Part shown: positions 46,919 through 56,440 of the stretch, piece after piece | Numbering within the stretch: position 1 is the first letter of the stretch | How the letters are laid out: the number at the start of each line of letters is the position of its first letter | Source of the DNA: Sphingomonadales bacterium | GTDB taxonomy: Bacteria; Pseudomonadota; Alphaproteobacteria; Sphingomonadales; Sphingomonadaceae | DNA length: 64,000 bases | Reading direction: 5' to 3' | NCBI GenBank assembly: GCA_012032285.1 | Contig: JAAURJ010000001.1 | Span: forward strand, 62,001 to 126,000 | The notes under the pieces: model-generated | The model's database searches: none | Told to the model about the DNA's origin: nothing | The model's input: only the letters and a program-made list of their open reading frames with translations | Made by a program: the position numbers and the translations under genes

Positions 46919-49225
46919 TCATCGTATTTTCGCGCTTAATGAGACACCAAAATACCGGTCGGCATCACGCGGGATTTGATAGCGTTGCCCGTTGCCGACA
47001 TTCAGCAAGGCATAGCTGCTATCGCCAATATTGCGGGCATGGAAGGTCAGCCGGTATTTGTCATCGCTATCGCCAAGGCCAATGCTGGCATTCCATATGC
47101 CATAGCTTTCCAATGGACCGCCCTCTCCCAGATCGGAAAATTGTGAGCCGACATGGTTGAAACCTGACGCCAGATAGAGTTTCATTGCACCCAGATCTGC
47201 CTCATAATCACCGCCCACATTCCAGCTCCATTTCGGAGCGAGCGGAAGGCGCGTACCGTTGCGTGCATCGGGGGCACCTGATGGAGAATCGTTAAATTTG
47301 CGCACTTTGGCATCCGCATAGGCAACGCTGCCATTAAAGCTAAGCCCCGTAAACGGCGCAAAAACCGCATCAACCTCAAACCCTTTGGTCCGGACCTGAC
47401 CCGCATTGGTCAAATTGGTGATGGTCGTGCCGTTTAACAAGATAAAGTTATTCGCCTGAAAACCATCATAAGTCGCTTGGAATAATGCAGTATTAAGCTG
47501 GATACGTCGGTCCCAAAATTGCGATTTCATCCCCACTTCAAATGCGTCCGATGTCTCCTCACCAATGGGCACCGCATTATTGGGCGCGGTGTGGTTGAAG
47601 AACACATTAAAGGCCGGCCCCTTATAACCGCGTGTAAAACTGCTGTAGAAAAGCAGATCGTCATTGGGTTCAAACTGCACCGACACCTTGCCCGATATAT
47701 TATTGTTGCTGCTGCTGCCAAAGGAGGTGTTGGTGCCATTGCCGCCGCTCGCTATCGTGCCGCCTGCAGGATTGCCGGAAACACCGGGACCGGATAACGG
47801 CAAGCCGGTCACCGCATTCACGCCCGGAGCGCGTGTATGGTTATAACTTAGCACATCGCGGGTCCAGCGCAGACCGCCTGTCAGGCTCAATTGATCGGTA
47901 AAGCGGTAAGTGGCTTGGCCGAAAAAGGCGAGGTTGGAGCTGTTGACATCGCTTGCCGATGTTGCGGTTGGCCGGGTAGTGTTGACATTGTCGGTTAAAT
48001 TGCACGGCACCGCCCCCGATGGCGTGGCGGGCAAGGTGGAACTGGCGCAGACAATATCGCGCCGGGTAAAATCCTGTTTGTTATCTGAATGCCAGATAAA
48101 GGCGCCGATTTGATAGAAGAACGACTTTGCCTGATCAGAGGCAAGCCGGATTTCCGCCGACATCTGGTCGGTTTTAACCAAGCCTTCGTCATGCAGCTCA
48201 GCCGTTCCGACAACCGCACGCGGCAGAAAATCCCCTTCACGAATTTCGGTATTCCGCCAATTGCGATAGCCCAAAATCACACTCAACACATGGTCGCTGA
48301 AAATATCCACGTCCAAATTGCTGGTCAAACTCCATTGCCGGTCGCGGGTTTCGGTGATCAGATTATGGTTGACGGTGCGCTGGTCAAGGCCAAGAGCCAC
48401 GGGAAAGCCCAGCTCACCATCAAGCGCCGCACCCCGGCTGACCCCGGTTATGTCGGCACAGCAATCATCATTGGCTTTAAAATAGTCCGCAATGATACGC
48501 AGCCTTGCACCATCGCCGTCATAATCAATAATTCCGCGGGCGCCATAATGTTCATAGCCATTGACTTTTGTGTTATAAAAAATGTTGGTTATATTGCCAT
48601 CATAATTGCCGTAAAATCCGGTCAGACGGGCGGATAGATTTTGCCCTAAAGGACCGGAGATTGAAGCCTTGGCACGGTATTCATCGCCTTCATAATATTC
48701 GGCGCGCAAATCCGCCTCCAAGCTTTCTGTCCCGCCCTTTGACACCATATTGACCAGACCCGCCGAAGCGTTCTTACCGAACAGCGTGCCCTGTGGCCCG
48801 CGCAGCACCTCGATACGTTCCAGATCGAGCAGGTCGGCAAAGGCCTGCCCCGAACGGCTTAACACAATGCCGTCTACAACAGTGGAAACGCTTGGCTCGG
48901 CAGCAACCGAAAAGGTGATCGTGCCAACACCGCGCATGATAATCGCGCTATTGGCGCTGGTCGTGCCTTTGCGAAAGGTAACGGACGGCACCAGCTTGCC
49001 AATATTTTCTAGGCTGACCGTGCCGGTTTCCGCTAACTTGTCGCCGGAAATGGCGGTAATGGCAATGGGAATATCCTGCACATTTTCTTCCACCTTTTGT
49101 GCGGTCACAACAATTTCTTCAACCTGAGCCTGTGCGGGTGCCGCCATGGTCAGCGCCAGCATCGCCACGCTGCTACTCACAAAAAGCGAACAAGTGATAT
49201 TGGATTTTATAACGAACTGTTTCAT
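46919..49225 (-). CDS. TonB-dependent receptor (SQ locus)
   Basis: A 768-residue outer-membrane receptor. The signal peptide (CSLFVSSSVAMLALTMAAPAQAQ) is followed by TonB box EEIVVTAQK, plug segments (DIPIAITAISGDKLAETG, RIEVLRGPQGTLFGKNASAG) and a barrel of the FecA/FyuA-like type common in sphingomonads. GGGAGGAAGTC supports ATG 49225 rather than the 49336 ORF start. It is divergent from the sulfoquinovosidase gene, and their spacer shares a motif with the FMN reductase/MFS spacer. It probably imports SQ glycosides such as SQ-glycerol, but the annotation of cargo is by context. Confidence 0.9.
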   Translation of the reverse strand: MKQFVIKSNITCSLFVSSSVAMLALTMAAPAQAQVEEIVVTAQKVEENVQDIPIAITAISGDKLAETGTVSLENIGKLVPSVTFRKGTTSANSAIIMRGVGTITFSVAAEPSVSTVVDGIVLSRSGQAFADLLDLERIEVLRGPQGTLFGKNASAGLVNMVSKGGTESLEADLRAEYYEGDEYRAKASISGPLGQNLSARLTGFYGNYDGNITNIFYNTKVNGYEHYGARGIIDYDGDGARLRIIADYFKANDDCCADITGVSRGAALDGELGFPVALGLDQRTVNHNLITETRDRQWSLTSNLDVDIFSDHVLSVILGYRNWRNTEIREGDFLPRAVVGTAELHDEGLVKTDQMSAEIRLASDQAKSFFYQIGAFIWHSDNKQDFTRRDIVCASSTLPATPSGAVPCNLTDNVNTTRPTATSASDVNSSNLAFFGQATYRFTDQLSLTGGLRWTRDVLSYNHTRAPGVNAVTGLPLSGPGVSGNPAGGTIASGGNGTNTSFGSSSNNNISGKVSVQFEPNDDLLFYSSFTRGYKGPAFNVFFNHTAPNNAVPIGEETSDAFEVGMKSQFWDRRIQLNTALFQATYDGFQANNFILLNGTTITNLTNAGQVRTKGFEVDAVFAPFTGLSFNGSVAYADAKVRKFNDSPSGAPDARNGTRLPLAPKWSWNVGGDYEADLGAMKLYLASGFNHVGSQFSDLGEGGPLESYGIWNASIGLGDSDDKYRLTFHARNIGDSSYALLNVGNGQRYQIPRDADRYFGVSLSAKIR

Positions 49226-49328
49226 AAAGACTTCCTCCCAAAATAGACAAGCCATATGACGGCACCTTCCCGGCGCTCTTGCGTCTATACTTGCGGAAGA
49301 GTGAAATAAAATAATTGCATTGTCAAGC

Positions 49329-49341
49329 GCTGTCATATACC
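49329..49341. promoter_or_regulatory. Motif GCTGTCATATACC in the TBDR/sulfoquinovosidase spacer
   Basis: It matches GCTGTCATAGACC at 45429-45441 in 12 of 13 bases, in the same orientation relative to the window. A TTGTCA at 49319-49324 could be a -35 box for the plus-strand gene. Confidence 0.45.
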
Positions 49342-49384
49342 GATTATTGCATCAACCTATAAGGCATTAGAGGTAGGGATTAGG

Positions 49385-51400
49385 GTGCATTTCACCGCCA
49401 AAACAGATGGATTTGATCTCACTATGAACGGCTTCACGCTGCTCAGGCACCGCGCGGATCAGCCTGCTTTTGCGGCATACCGGGGCGATCCTGCGATCAA
49501 AATGTATCGCGGTAATTATCAAATTGAAGACCATCTTTCCCCTCTGGCACTGCTGGGCGACCCCGAAATATCGGAGCGCAAAATCCTGTTTCGCGGCGAT
49601 GATGGCATGGTCACATTTTCGGCGGAATTGGAGGAGGCGCCGCATGGCTTTCGCCTGACCCTATCGGCGCCTGCGCCCTGTGACCGGATATTCCTGCACC
49701 TGACCGCGCAGCCAAATGAGCATATCTGGGGCGGCGGGGAACAGATGAGCTATTTGCGGCTTAATGGTCGCCGTTTCCCGATATGGACCAGCGAGCCTGG
49801 CGTTGGCCGTGACAAAACCCGCGAGCTAACGCAGATCATGGACAAAGAAGGCATGGCGGGCGGCGATTTTTGGACCACCAATTATCCGCAGCCGACTTTC
49901 CTGTCCTCTCATCATTATGCCGGCCACTATACCGGATCCGCCTATAGCGTGATGGATTTTAGCAAGGCCGGCCGGCATAGTTTTGAAATCTGGTCAAACC
50001 GCGCGGCATTTGATTTCATCTTCGCTGATGATCTGCTGCAGCTTGTAGGCCGGCTTTCGGACTATTTCGGGCGACCTGCGCAGCTGCCTGACTGGGTGTT
50101 TGACGGGGCAATCATCGGGCTGAAAGACGGTATGCGCAGCTTTGAACGGTTGGAGCATATTATCAGTGCAGGCACCGCCGTCACCGGCCTGTGGTGCGAG
50201 GATTGGATAGGTATAAGGCAAACCAGCTTTGGCAGGCGGCTGTTCTGGGACTGGTGCTGGTCGGACGTGCGTTATCCCGAACTGCCCTCACGGATTAGGG
50301 ATTTGCGGCGGCGCGGTATTCGTTTTTTGGGTTATGTAAACCCCTATCTCGCTATTGACGGGGGGCAATATCAGGAAGCAGCGCGGCTTGGCTATTTGGC
50401 GCTGCGGCTGGACAGTGACGAACCTTATATAGTTGATTTCGGTGAATTTGATTGCGGCATAGTCGATTTCACCAATCCCGAAGCGGCGCTATGGTTTGCG
50501 GACCGTGTGATTGGCCAGGAAATGCTGGATTTCGGCCTGTCGGGATGGATGGCGGATTTTGGCGAATATCTGCCCACCGATGTGCGGCTGTTTGACGGCA
50601 CAGACGGAATGCTCGCGCATAATATGTGGCCGGTGCTATGGGCAAAAGTGAATGCCGATGCGATTGCCCGGCGCAATAAGCAGAATGAGGCCCTGTTCTT
50701 TATGCGGGCCGGATATTCCGGTGTTCAGGCGCATTGCCCCCTGCTTTGGGCAGGCGATCAGTGCGTCGATTTTTCGCGCCATGACGGTATCGGCACAGTG
50801 ATCACCGCCGCCTTGTCGGCAGGGCTTGTCGGCAATGCGGTCAGCCATAGCGATACCGGCGGCTACACATCGCTGCACGGGGTGGTGCGTACGGCGGAAT
50901 TATTCATGCGCTGGACCGACATGGCGGCCTTTACGCCGGTTATGCGCACCCATGAAGGCAACCGGCCCGATGATAATTTACAAGTCGATAGCAGCGCTGA
51001 AATCCTAACTCATTTCGCTGTGATGAGCCAAATTCACGCGGCGCTTGCACCCTATTTACGCGCGCTCGCAGGTGAAGCGCAGGAAAGCGGCCTGCCCATG
51101 CAAAGGCCAATGTTTCTGCACTATCCGGGCGAAACAATGTTTGCCGCTTGTCAGGACCAATATATGCTTGGCCCCGATATGATCGTAGCGCCGGTCATAG
51201 AGGAGGGTGTCACCAGCCGCGATGTTATGATACCGCTGGACAATGATTGGATATATCTTTGGTCAGGACAGCAGATTGCACCTGGAATGCATAACATTGC
51301 CGCACCTGTTGGTGCCCCGCCAGTATATTACCGCGCGGACAGCGCATTTGCGCCGCTATTCCGCTCGCTTCGCGGTATCCGCGGAGATTTAATCCCATGA
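49385..51400 (+). CDS. Sulfoquinovosidase (GH31, YihQ/SmoI-like)
   Basis: YihQ-type GH31 enzymes hydrolyse alpha-sulfoquinovosides such as SQ-glycerol to SQ. This 671-residue protein resembles E. coli YihQ (678 aa) throughout. The catalytic nucleophile is D391 in GWMADFGEYLPTD, and the acid/base D458 in LLWAGDQ. Residues that recognise the sulfonate in YihQ (R301, W304, Y508) are conserved as R285 and W288 in SFGRRLFW and Y494 in SDTGGYTSL, at constant offsets of 14-16. MRTHEGNRP is also conserved. No signal peptide is visible, so it acts in the cytoplasm. The GTG start follows AGAGGTAGGG. The LacI gene overlaps the stop. Confidence 0.93.
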   Translation: MHFTAKTDGFDLTMNGFTLLRHRADQPAFAAYRGDPAIKMYRGNYQIEDHLSPLALLGDPEISERKILFRGDDGMVTFSAELEEAPHGFRLTLSAPAPCDRIFLHLTAQPNEHIWGGGEQMSYLRLNGRRFPIWTSEPGVGRDKTRELTQIMDKEGMAGGDFWTTNYPQPTFLSSHHYAGHYTGSAYSVMDFSKAGRHSFEIWSNRAAFDFIFADDLLQLVGRLSDYFGRPAQLPDWVFDGAIIGLKDGMRSFERLEHIISAGTAVTGLWCEDWIGIRQTSFGRRLFWDWCWSDVRYPELPSRIRDLRRRGIRFLGYVNPYLAIDGGQYQEAARLGYLALRLDSDEPYIVDFGEFDCGIVDFTNPEAALWFADRVIGQEMLDFGLSGWMADFGEYLPTDVRLFDGTDGMLAHNMWPVLWAKVNADAIARRNKQNEALFFMRAGYSGVQAHCPLLWAGDQCVDFSRHDGIGTVITAALSAGLVGNAVSHSDTGGYTSLHGVVRTAELFMRWTDMAAFTPVMRTHEGNRPDDNLQVDSSAEILTHFAVMSQIHAALAPYLRALAGEAQESGLPMQRPMFLHYPGETMFAACQDQYMLGPDMIVAPVIEEGVTSRDVMIPLDNDWIYLWSGQQIAPGMHNIAAPVGAPPVYYRADSAFAPLFRSLRGIRGDLIP

Positions 51401-52425
51401 GCCAGCGCAGCAATATCGGCGATGTATCCCGGCGCGCCGGTGTATCTGTCAAAACCGTCAGCCGGGTGCTGAATAACCATCCTTATGTCAGCGACGCGAT
51501 GCGGGCTAAGGTCAATGCAGCGATGGAGGAGCTGAATTTTCGACCCAGTGTTGCCGCGCGGATATTGGCCGGAATCAAATCGGCGCAAATCGCGCTTATC
51601 TATGACAATCATTCGCCTTATTATATCAATCTGATCCAATCGGGATGCTGGGAACGCTGTCATGAGGACAATGTACGTTTATTGGGACAACCGGTGGATG
51701 TCGCCGATCCCGATATCGGCAATCAGGTGCGCGGTTTGATCAATGAAACCCATGTTGACGGCGTGGTGCTGTCATCGCCGGTGACCGATTGTGATCCGGT
51801 GCTGCGGGCGCTGGAAAGCATGAACATCCCCTTTGTTCGCATATCACCGGGCACCAATCACGCGATGACATCCTCTGTCTATATGGACGATGCACAGGCG
51901 GCCGATGATATGACCACCTATTTAATCAATTGTGGTCACCGCCGGATCGCCTTTATAAAGGGGCACCCCAACCATATGGCATCGGATGAACGGCTGTTCG
52001 GTTATCGCCGTGCGCTCGATCGGGCAGGGTTGCCGTTTGATCAGCGTTGGTATGCGGACGGGCTATTTGATTTTGAAAGCGGATTTGACGCAGCCGAAAA
52101 ATTCCTTGCCCTGACGGAACGACCTACGGCGATATTTGCCAGCAATGACGATATGGCTGCGGGGGTTCAGGCTGCTGCACATAAGGCAGGGCTGGATATT
52201 CCGGGCGATATATCGGTTGCAGGTTTTGACGATACCACTTTGGCCCGCATGGTCTGGCCGCCGCTCACTACTATTCGGCAACCGACATTTGAACTTGCCA
52301 AAACCGCCACTGACCTGCTGCTCAGCGGCCAAACCTTGGTGCATAGGCGGCTGGATCATAAACTCATCGAACGCCAAAGCGTTGCCAAGGTCGGCGCCGC
52401 ATTAGAAAATGAACAAACAGAGTAA
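51397..52425 (+). CDS. LacI-family regulator of the SQ locus
   Basis: A 342-residue repressor: HTH in NIGDVSRRAGVSVKTVSRVLNNHPYVSDAMRAKV, hinge around NFRPSVAARILAG, then a sensor domain with AIFASNDDMAAGVQAAAHKAG and ISVAGFDDTTLARMVWPPLTTI. The ATG overlaps the sulfoquinovosidase stop (ATGA), so the two are coupled. It probably senses SQ or a derivative and may bind the GCTGTCATAKACC sites at 45429 and 49329, although those are not classical central-CG palindromes. Confidence 0.92.
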   Translation: MSQRSNIGDVSRRAGVSVKTVSRVLNNHPYVSDAMRAKVNAAMEELNFRPSVAARILAGIKSAQIALIYDNHSPYYINLIQSGCWERCHEDNVRLLGQPVDVADPDIGNQVRGLINETHVDGVVLSSPVTDCDPVLRALESMNIPFVRISPGTNHAMTSSVYMDDAQAADDMTTYLINCGHRRIAFIKGHPNHMASDERLFGYRRALDRAGLPFDQRWYADGLFDFESGFDAAEKFLALTERPTAIFASNDDMAAGVQAAAHKAGLDIPGDISVAGFDDTTLARMVWPPLTTIRQPTFELAKTATDLLLSGQTLVHRRLDHKLIERQSVAKVGAALENEQTE

Positions 52426-52438
52426 TTGGAAAAATGAT

Positions 52439-53344
52439 ATGAGCCTTCTTCCCCTTCCCCCCCGCACCCGCAAATTGGGCGGCACCGATATTGAAATTTC
52501 TTCACTCGCATGGGGAATGTGGCGCTTTACCGATGTGGTAGAGGGCCATGCCGCCCTTGTGCACACCGCAATAGATAACGGTATGACTCTGCTCGACACC
52601 GCCGATATTTATGGTTTCAAGGGACCGGACGGCTTTGGCGATGCGGAAAAATTACTGGGGCAGGTTTTTGCGGCGGAACCCGGCCTTCGGGGAAAAATCA
52701 TTTTGGCTTCAAAAGGCGGAATTATGCCGCCGCTGCCCTATGATAGCAGCGCCGCCTATTTGGAAGGCGCAATTAACGCCTCGCTCATGCGGCTCAACAC
52801 CGATTATCTCGATCTGTGGCAAATTCACCGGCCCGATATTTTAACCCACCCTGCCGAAATTGCCGCAACGTTGGAAAAAGCGGTCAGCGCCGGTAAGGTC
52901 CGCAATATTGGCGTGTCCAATTGCACAGCGGCGCAGATTGACGCGCTGCAAAGCTTTTTGTCGGTCCCGATAGTCAGCACGCAGCCGGAATTTTCGCCGC
53001 TATGTATTGATACCATCAATGACGGGCAGCTGGACCATGCGATCCAGCATCGCCGCACCGTTTTTGCCTGGTCTCCTTTGGGCGGAGGGCGGCTGACAAA
53101 GCCAGAAAGCGAGCGCGATCATGCCGTCGCCGCCGCTTTGGACAAGGTCGCAGGCGAACAGGGCGTCGCCCGCGCATCCGCCGCCTATAGCTGGATCATG
53201 GCGCATCCGGCGGGTGCCATTCCCATTGTCGGAACGCAAAATCCAGCGCGTATTGCCGAAGCTGCGCAGGCTTATAAGGTGCAATGGAGCAGGCAGGACT
53301 GGTATGCCGTTCTGGTCGCCGCAAGAGGAGAAAATTTGCCATGA
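52439..53344 (+). CDS. Aldo-keto reductase (SmoB-like 6-oxo-glucose reductase candidate)
   Basis: A 301-residue NAD(P)H-dependent oxidoreductase. The AKR tetrad is visible: D and Y in LLDTADIYG, K in IILASKGG and H in LWQIHRPD; the cofactor region IPIVGTQNPARIAEA is near the C-terminus. In the sulfo-SMO pathway SmoB reduces 6-dehydroglucose, the product of SQ oxidation, to glucose. That role fits the position directly between the regulator and the monooxygenase. The ATG at 52439 is chosen; the 52409 ORF start overlaps the LacI gene. The next gene's ATG overlaps its stop. Confidence 0.88.
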   Translation: MSLLPLPPRTRKLGGTDIEISSLAWGMWRFTDVVEGHAALVHTAIDNGMTLLDTADIYGFKGPDGFGDAEKLLGQVFAAEPGLRGKIILASKGGIMPPLPYDSSAAYLEGAINASLMRLNTDYLDLWQIHRPDILTHPAEIAATLEKAVSAGKVRNIGVSNCTAAQIDALQSFLSVPIVSTQPEFSPLCIDTINDGQLDHAIQHRRTVFAWSPLGGGRLTKPESERDHAVAAALDKVAGEQGVARASAAYSWIMAHPAGAIPIVGTQNPARIAEAAQAYKVQWSRQDWYAVLVAARGENLP

Positions 53345-54423
53345 CCGAAATAAAATCCCCCGATAAGCCATGCGAAGTCAGCTGGTTTTCAGCGTTATGT
53401 GATGATGATTATGAATTTTTGGGTCAGCCCGATCCCAGACTGCAATCCAGCTGGGAGCATTGCCGCAATATCGTGCTGACCGCTGAAAAAGGGGGGTTTG
53501 ACAATATATTGCTGCCATCGGGTTATCAGCTCGGACTCGACACCACCGTCTTTGCATCAGCTATTGCTCCCTTTTTGCGCACGATGCGCCTGCTTATGGC
53601 GGTGCGCATTGGGGAGGACTGGCCGCCGCAGCTTGCCCGGCGCATTGCCACGCTGGATCAGATATTGGGCGGACGGATGACCGTCAATATCATCTCTTCC
53701 GACCTGCCGGGGCAACAAATGGATAGCGATCCGCGCTATGCCCGCACGGTGGAGGTGATGAAAATCCTGAAGACCATGCTCAACGGACAGCCGCTCGACC
53801 ATCAAGGCGAATTTTACCAGCTAAAGCTTGACCCGCCGCGTATGAAAACCGTTTCAGGAAAGTGCCCGCCGCTGTATTTTGGCGGATTAAGCCCCGCCGC
53901 ACGCGAAGCCGCAGCCGAGGCGGCGGATGTCTATTTGATGTGGCCCGATACCATGGACAAGGTTCGCGAAGTCGTCGCAGACCTTACCGCGCGGGCGGCG
54001 GCCAAGGGACGCACATTGAAATTCGGATACCGCGCCCATGTGATCGTCCGCGAAACCGAGGCGGAGGCCCGCGCCTATGCGCAGCGGCTTTTGTCCAAGC
54101 TGGATGACGGGGCGGGCGAGGCGATTCGCAACAAATCGCTCGACACCAACACGGCCGGGGTCGGCAGGCAGAATGAACTGCGCGCATCGGCGCAGGAGGA
54201 TGGTTTTGTTGAGGATAATCTATGGACCGGCATTGGCCGTGCGCGGTCGGGGTGCGGCGCCGCGATTGTGGGCGACCCGGATCAGGTGCTGGCCAAAATC
54301 CGCGCTTATCAAGAGGCGGGCATGGAGGCGTTTATCCTATCTGGATACCCCCATGCGGCGGAATGCGACCTGTTCGCCCGCCATGTCCTGCCGCATATCA
54401 ACCATGGTCCGTTGATGCTATAA
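53341..54423 (+). CDS. Flavin-dependent SQ/alkanesulfonate monooxygenase (SmoC/SsuD-like, LLM class)
   Basis: A 360-residue bacterial-luciferase-like monooxygenase. SsuD-type features include VSWFSALCDDDYEFLG at the N-terminus, TLDQILGGRMTVNIIS in the barrel, RSGCGAAIVGDPDQVLAKI and the C-terminal LSGYPHAAE. With FMNH2 and O2 such enzymes break the C-S bond of sulfonates and release sulfite; SmoC does this on sulfoquinovose. Coupling to the SmoB-like gene, the upstream sulfoquinovosidase and the nearby FMN reductase support this assignment over methanesulfonate or taurine enzymes. It ends 8 bases from the convergent nucleoside transporter. Confidence 0.9.
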   Translation: MTEIKSPDKPCEVSWFSALCDDDYEFLGQPDPRLQSSWEHCRNIVLTAEKGGFDNILLPSGYQLGLDTTVFASAIAPFLRTMRLLMAVRIGEDWPPQLARRIATLDQILGGRMTVNIISSDLPGQQMDSDPRYARTVEVMKILKTMLNGQPLDHQGEFYQLKLDPPRMKTVSGKCPPLYFGGLSPAAREAAAEAADVYLMWPDTMDKVREVVADLTARAAAKGRTLKFGYRAHVIVRETEAEARAYAQRLLSKLDDGAGEAIRNKSLDTNTAGVGRQNELRASAQEDGFVEDNLWTGIGRARSGCGAAIVGDPDQVLAKIRAYQEAGMEAFILSGYPHAAECDLFARHVLPHINHGPLML

Positions 54424-54431
54424 GCGTCCTG

Positions 54432-55693
54432 CTAGATACTCAAAAACAGCCCAGCCAAAGCAGCGCTCATCAAATTGGAAAGCGAACCTGCCGCCAGTGC
54501 CTTAATGCCAAGCCGCGCGATCACCGGTCGCTGGTTCGGAGCGAGGCTGCCGGTAATAGCAATCTGGATTGCTATCGAAAGGAAATTGGCAAAGCCGCAT
54601 AACGCAAAAGTCACAATAGCAACCGTCGTCTGTGACAGGTCTTTGGCAGCGCCAAGATCAATGAAGGCGACAAATTCATTGAGTACAATCTTTGTCCCAA
54701 AAAATCCGCCTGCGCGGGCGGCTTCATCCCATGGAACTCCAAGCAAAAACATGACGGGGGCAAATATCTGCCCCAATATAGCCTGAAAACTCAGGTCCGG
54801 ATAGCCAAACCATCCACCAATACCGCCCAACAATCCGTTGGCCAGCGCAACCAGTGCCACAAATGCAAGGACCATCGCACCGACGGCAACTGCAAGCTTT
54901 ACGCCTGTCTGCGCACCTTGCGAAGCGGCCATGATAATATTCACCGGTTTTTCCTCGCCATCCTGGAAATCCGGTTCAACCTCCGGGCTGGGATGCGGAT
55001 TTGTGAGCGTAGGTTCGCCATCGATCGGCGCTGGCGGTGGATCATCGGGCATAATCAGCTTCGCCATCAATATCCCGCCCGGTGCGCTCATGAAAGCGGC
55101 GGCGAGCAGATAATCGATGCGGATACCCATGCTGGCATAAGCGGCCAATATCGTTCCGGCGACGCCCGCCATGCCGACGCTCATTACACAGAAAAGCTGG
55201 CTTGGCGTTAATCCGGCAAGATAGGGACGGATGACCAAAGGCGATTCAGACTGCCGACAAAAATATTGGAAGCGGCGCACAGGCTTTCGACCTTTGATAT
55301 GCCGGTAACTTTTTGCAATCCGCCGCCGACCCAACGGATAACAAATTGCATAATGCCGAGATAATATAGAATTGAAATAAGGGCCGCGAAGAAAACGATC
55401 ACCGGCAAGGCGGCAATCGCAAAGCTGTTGCCACCGATTTCCGGGCTGGCAAGATTGCCAAACAGAAATTCCGTTCCCGCTTTTGAATAGCCTAGCAGAT
55501 TGGATACGCCCTGCGACGCGCCGTTCAGCAGGGCTTTCCCCCAAGGCACATAGAGCACCAACGCGGCAAGTCCGGCCTGAAGCGCAAAAGCGGCAAGCAC
55601 AACGCGCGGGCGAATGGCCCGGCAGTTGGATGATAGCGCCAACGCAATCAGAATGATCAGCGCCATACCCGCTAGGCTGGATAGAATAGACAT
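54432..55693 (-). CDS. nupC: CNT-family nucleoside transporter (NupC-like), frame broken by one-base loss
   Basis: Concentrative nucleoside transporters import nucleosides with H+ or Na+. The N-terminal ORF has LLGYSKAGTEFLFGNL and IVFFAALISILYYLGIMQFVIR. The second has PLVIRPYLAGLTPSQLFCVM, GGILMAKLIMPD, EFVAFIDLG and ALCGFANFLSIAIQIA. Adding one base near 55252-55255 restores AASNIFVGQSESPLVIRPYL, the CNT hallmark, giving about 420 residues. The ATG at 55693 is favoured by GGGGAAA; 55714 is the alternative. It is divergent from the queuosine-precursor transporter. Confidence 0.9.
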
Positions 55694-55783
55694 GATCGAA
55701 ATTTCCCCGGACATTGCGATTTTGCCTTTGGTAGCGTGCTAGCGGCTCTTGCGCCAATGAAAATAGACGCTAACAGGATGGAT

Positions 55784-56440
55784 ATGACCGATCACAGCCC
55801 GCCATCCGGAATTCCGCGCTCGCTTTTCGCTTTTTCTGTCTTTTATGGCGGCATGGTATGTCTGGCAGGCGTGCTGGCCAATAAACAGGTCGCCTTTTTC
55901 GGGTTGGAGGTGGAGGCCGGAATTTTTGCCTTCATCCTGCTTGTCATGCTATCGAGCGCCGTTGCCGAACTACATGGCCGTGCGGTTGCCAACCGCTTGG
56001 TCGCCTTTGGCTTTGCACCGTTGATTTTTTCGATATTGCTTGCCCTGTTCGTGCTGTTCTTGCCCGCGCCTGCGCATATGCCGCCGGAACAATCCGCGAG
56101 GCTCGATGCGTTCAACATCATCATGTGGGCCACCCCGCGTATCTGGGCGGCGGGCATATTGGCCTATGGCGTGGGGCAGTTTTTGAATGTCTACATCTTC
56201 TCCCGCCTGACTGTGGCGACTGGCAAATTTGTGGCCGTGCGCGGCGTAATTGCGGGTGTTTTATCACAGATTGTCGATACGCTCATCTTTATCACCGTAT
56301 CATTCTATGGCGTATTTCCGATCACGGACCTGCTTTTGGGGCAGATGCTGGCAAAGGTCGTTCTGGCGGTGATCATCGTGCCCCTGATGATCGTGATTTT
56401 CGTCAAACTCGGCCGCTGGCTCGATGGAGAAGCGCAATGA
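55784..56440 (+). CDS. Queuosine precursor transporter (YhhQ/DUF165)
   Basis: A 218-residue, six-helix membrane protein of the VUT/QPT family, which imports queuosine precursors (preQ0/preQ1) for tRNA modification. Family marks are [28 protein letters not shown] at the front and [23 protein letters not shown] toward the end. AGGA sits 6 bases before the ATG at 55784; 55778 is an alternative. Its stop overlaps the argB start (ATGA). Confidence 0.9.
   Translation: MTDHSPPSGIPRSLFAFSVFYGGMVCLAGVLANKQVAFFGLEVEAGIFAFILLVMLSSAVAELHGRAVANRLVAFGFAPLIFSILLALFVLFLPAPAHMPPEQSARLDAFNIIMWATPRIWAAGILAYGVGQFLNVYIFSRLTVATGKFVAVRGVIAGVLSQIVDTLIFITVSFYGVFPITDLLLGQMLAKVVLAVIIVPLMIVIFVKLGRWLDGEAQ

Noticed and set aside
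49385-51400. Ordinary alpha-glucosidase or alpha-xylosidase
   Set aside because: The R-x-x-W and GGY residues and GWMADFGEYLPTD match the sulfoquinovosidase branch, unlike the second GH31 at 37912 in the same window.
54432-55757. 441-residue ORF as a complete transporter
   Set aside because: Its first about 165 residues are out of frame and not transporter-like; the true N-terminus is in the overlapping frame at 55208-55714.
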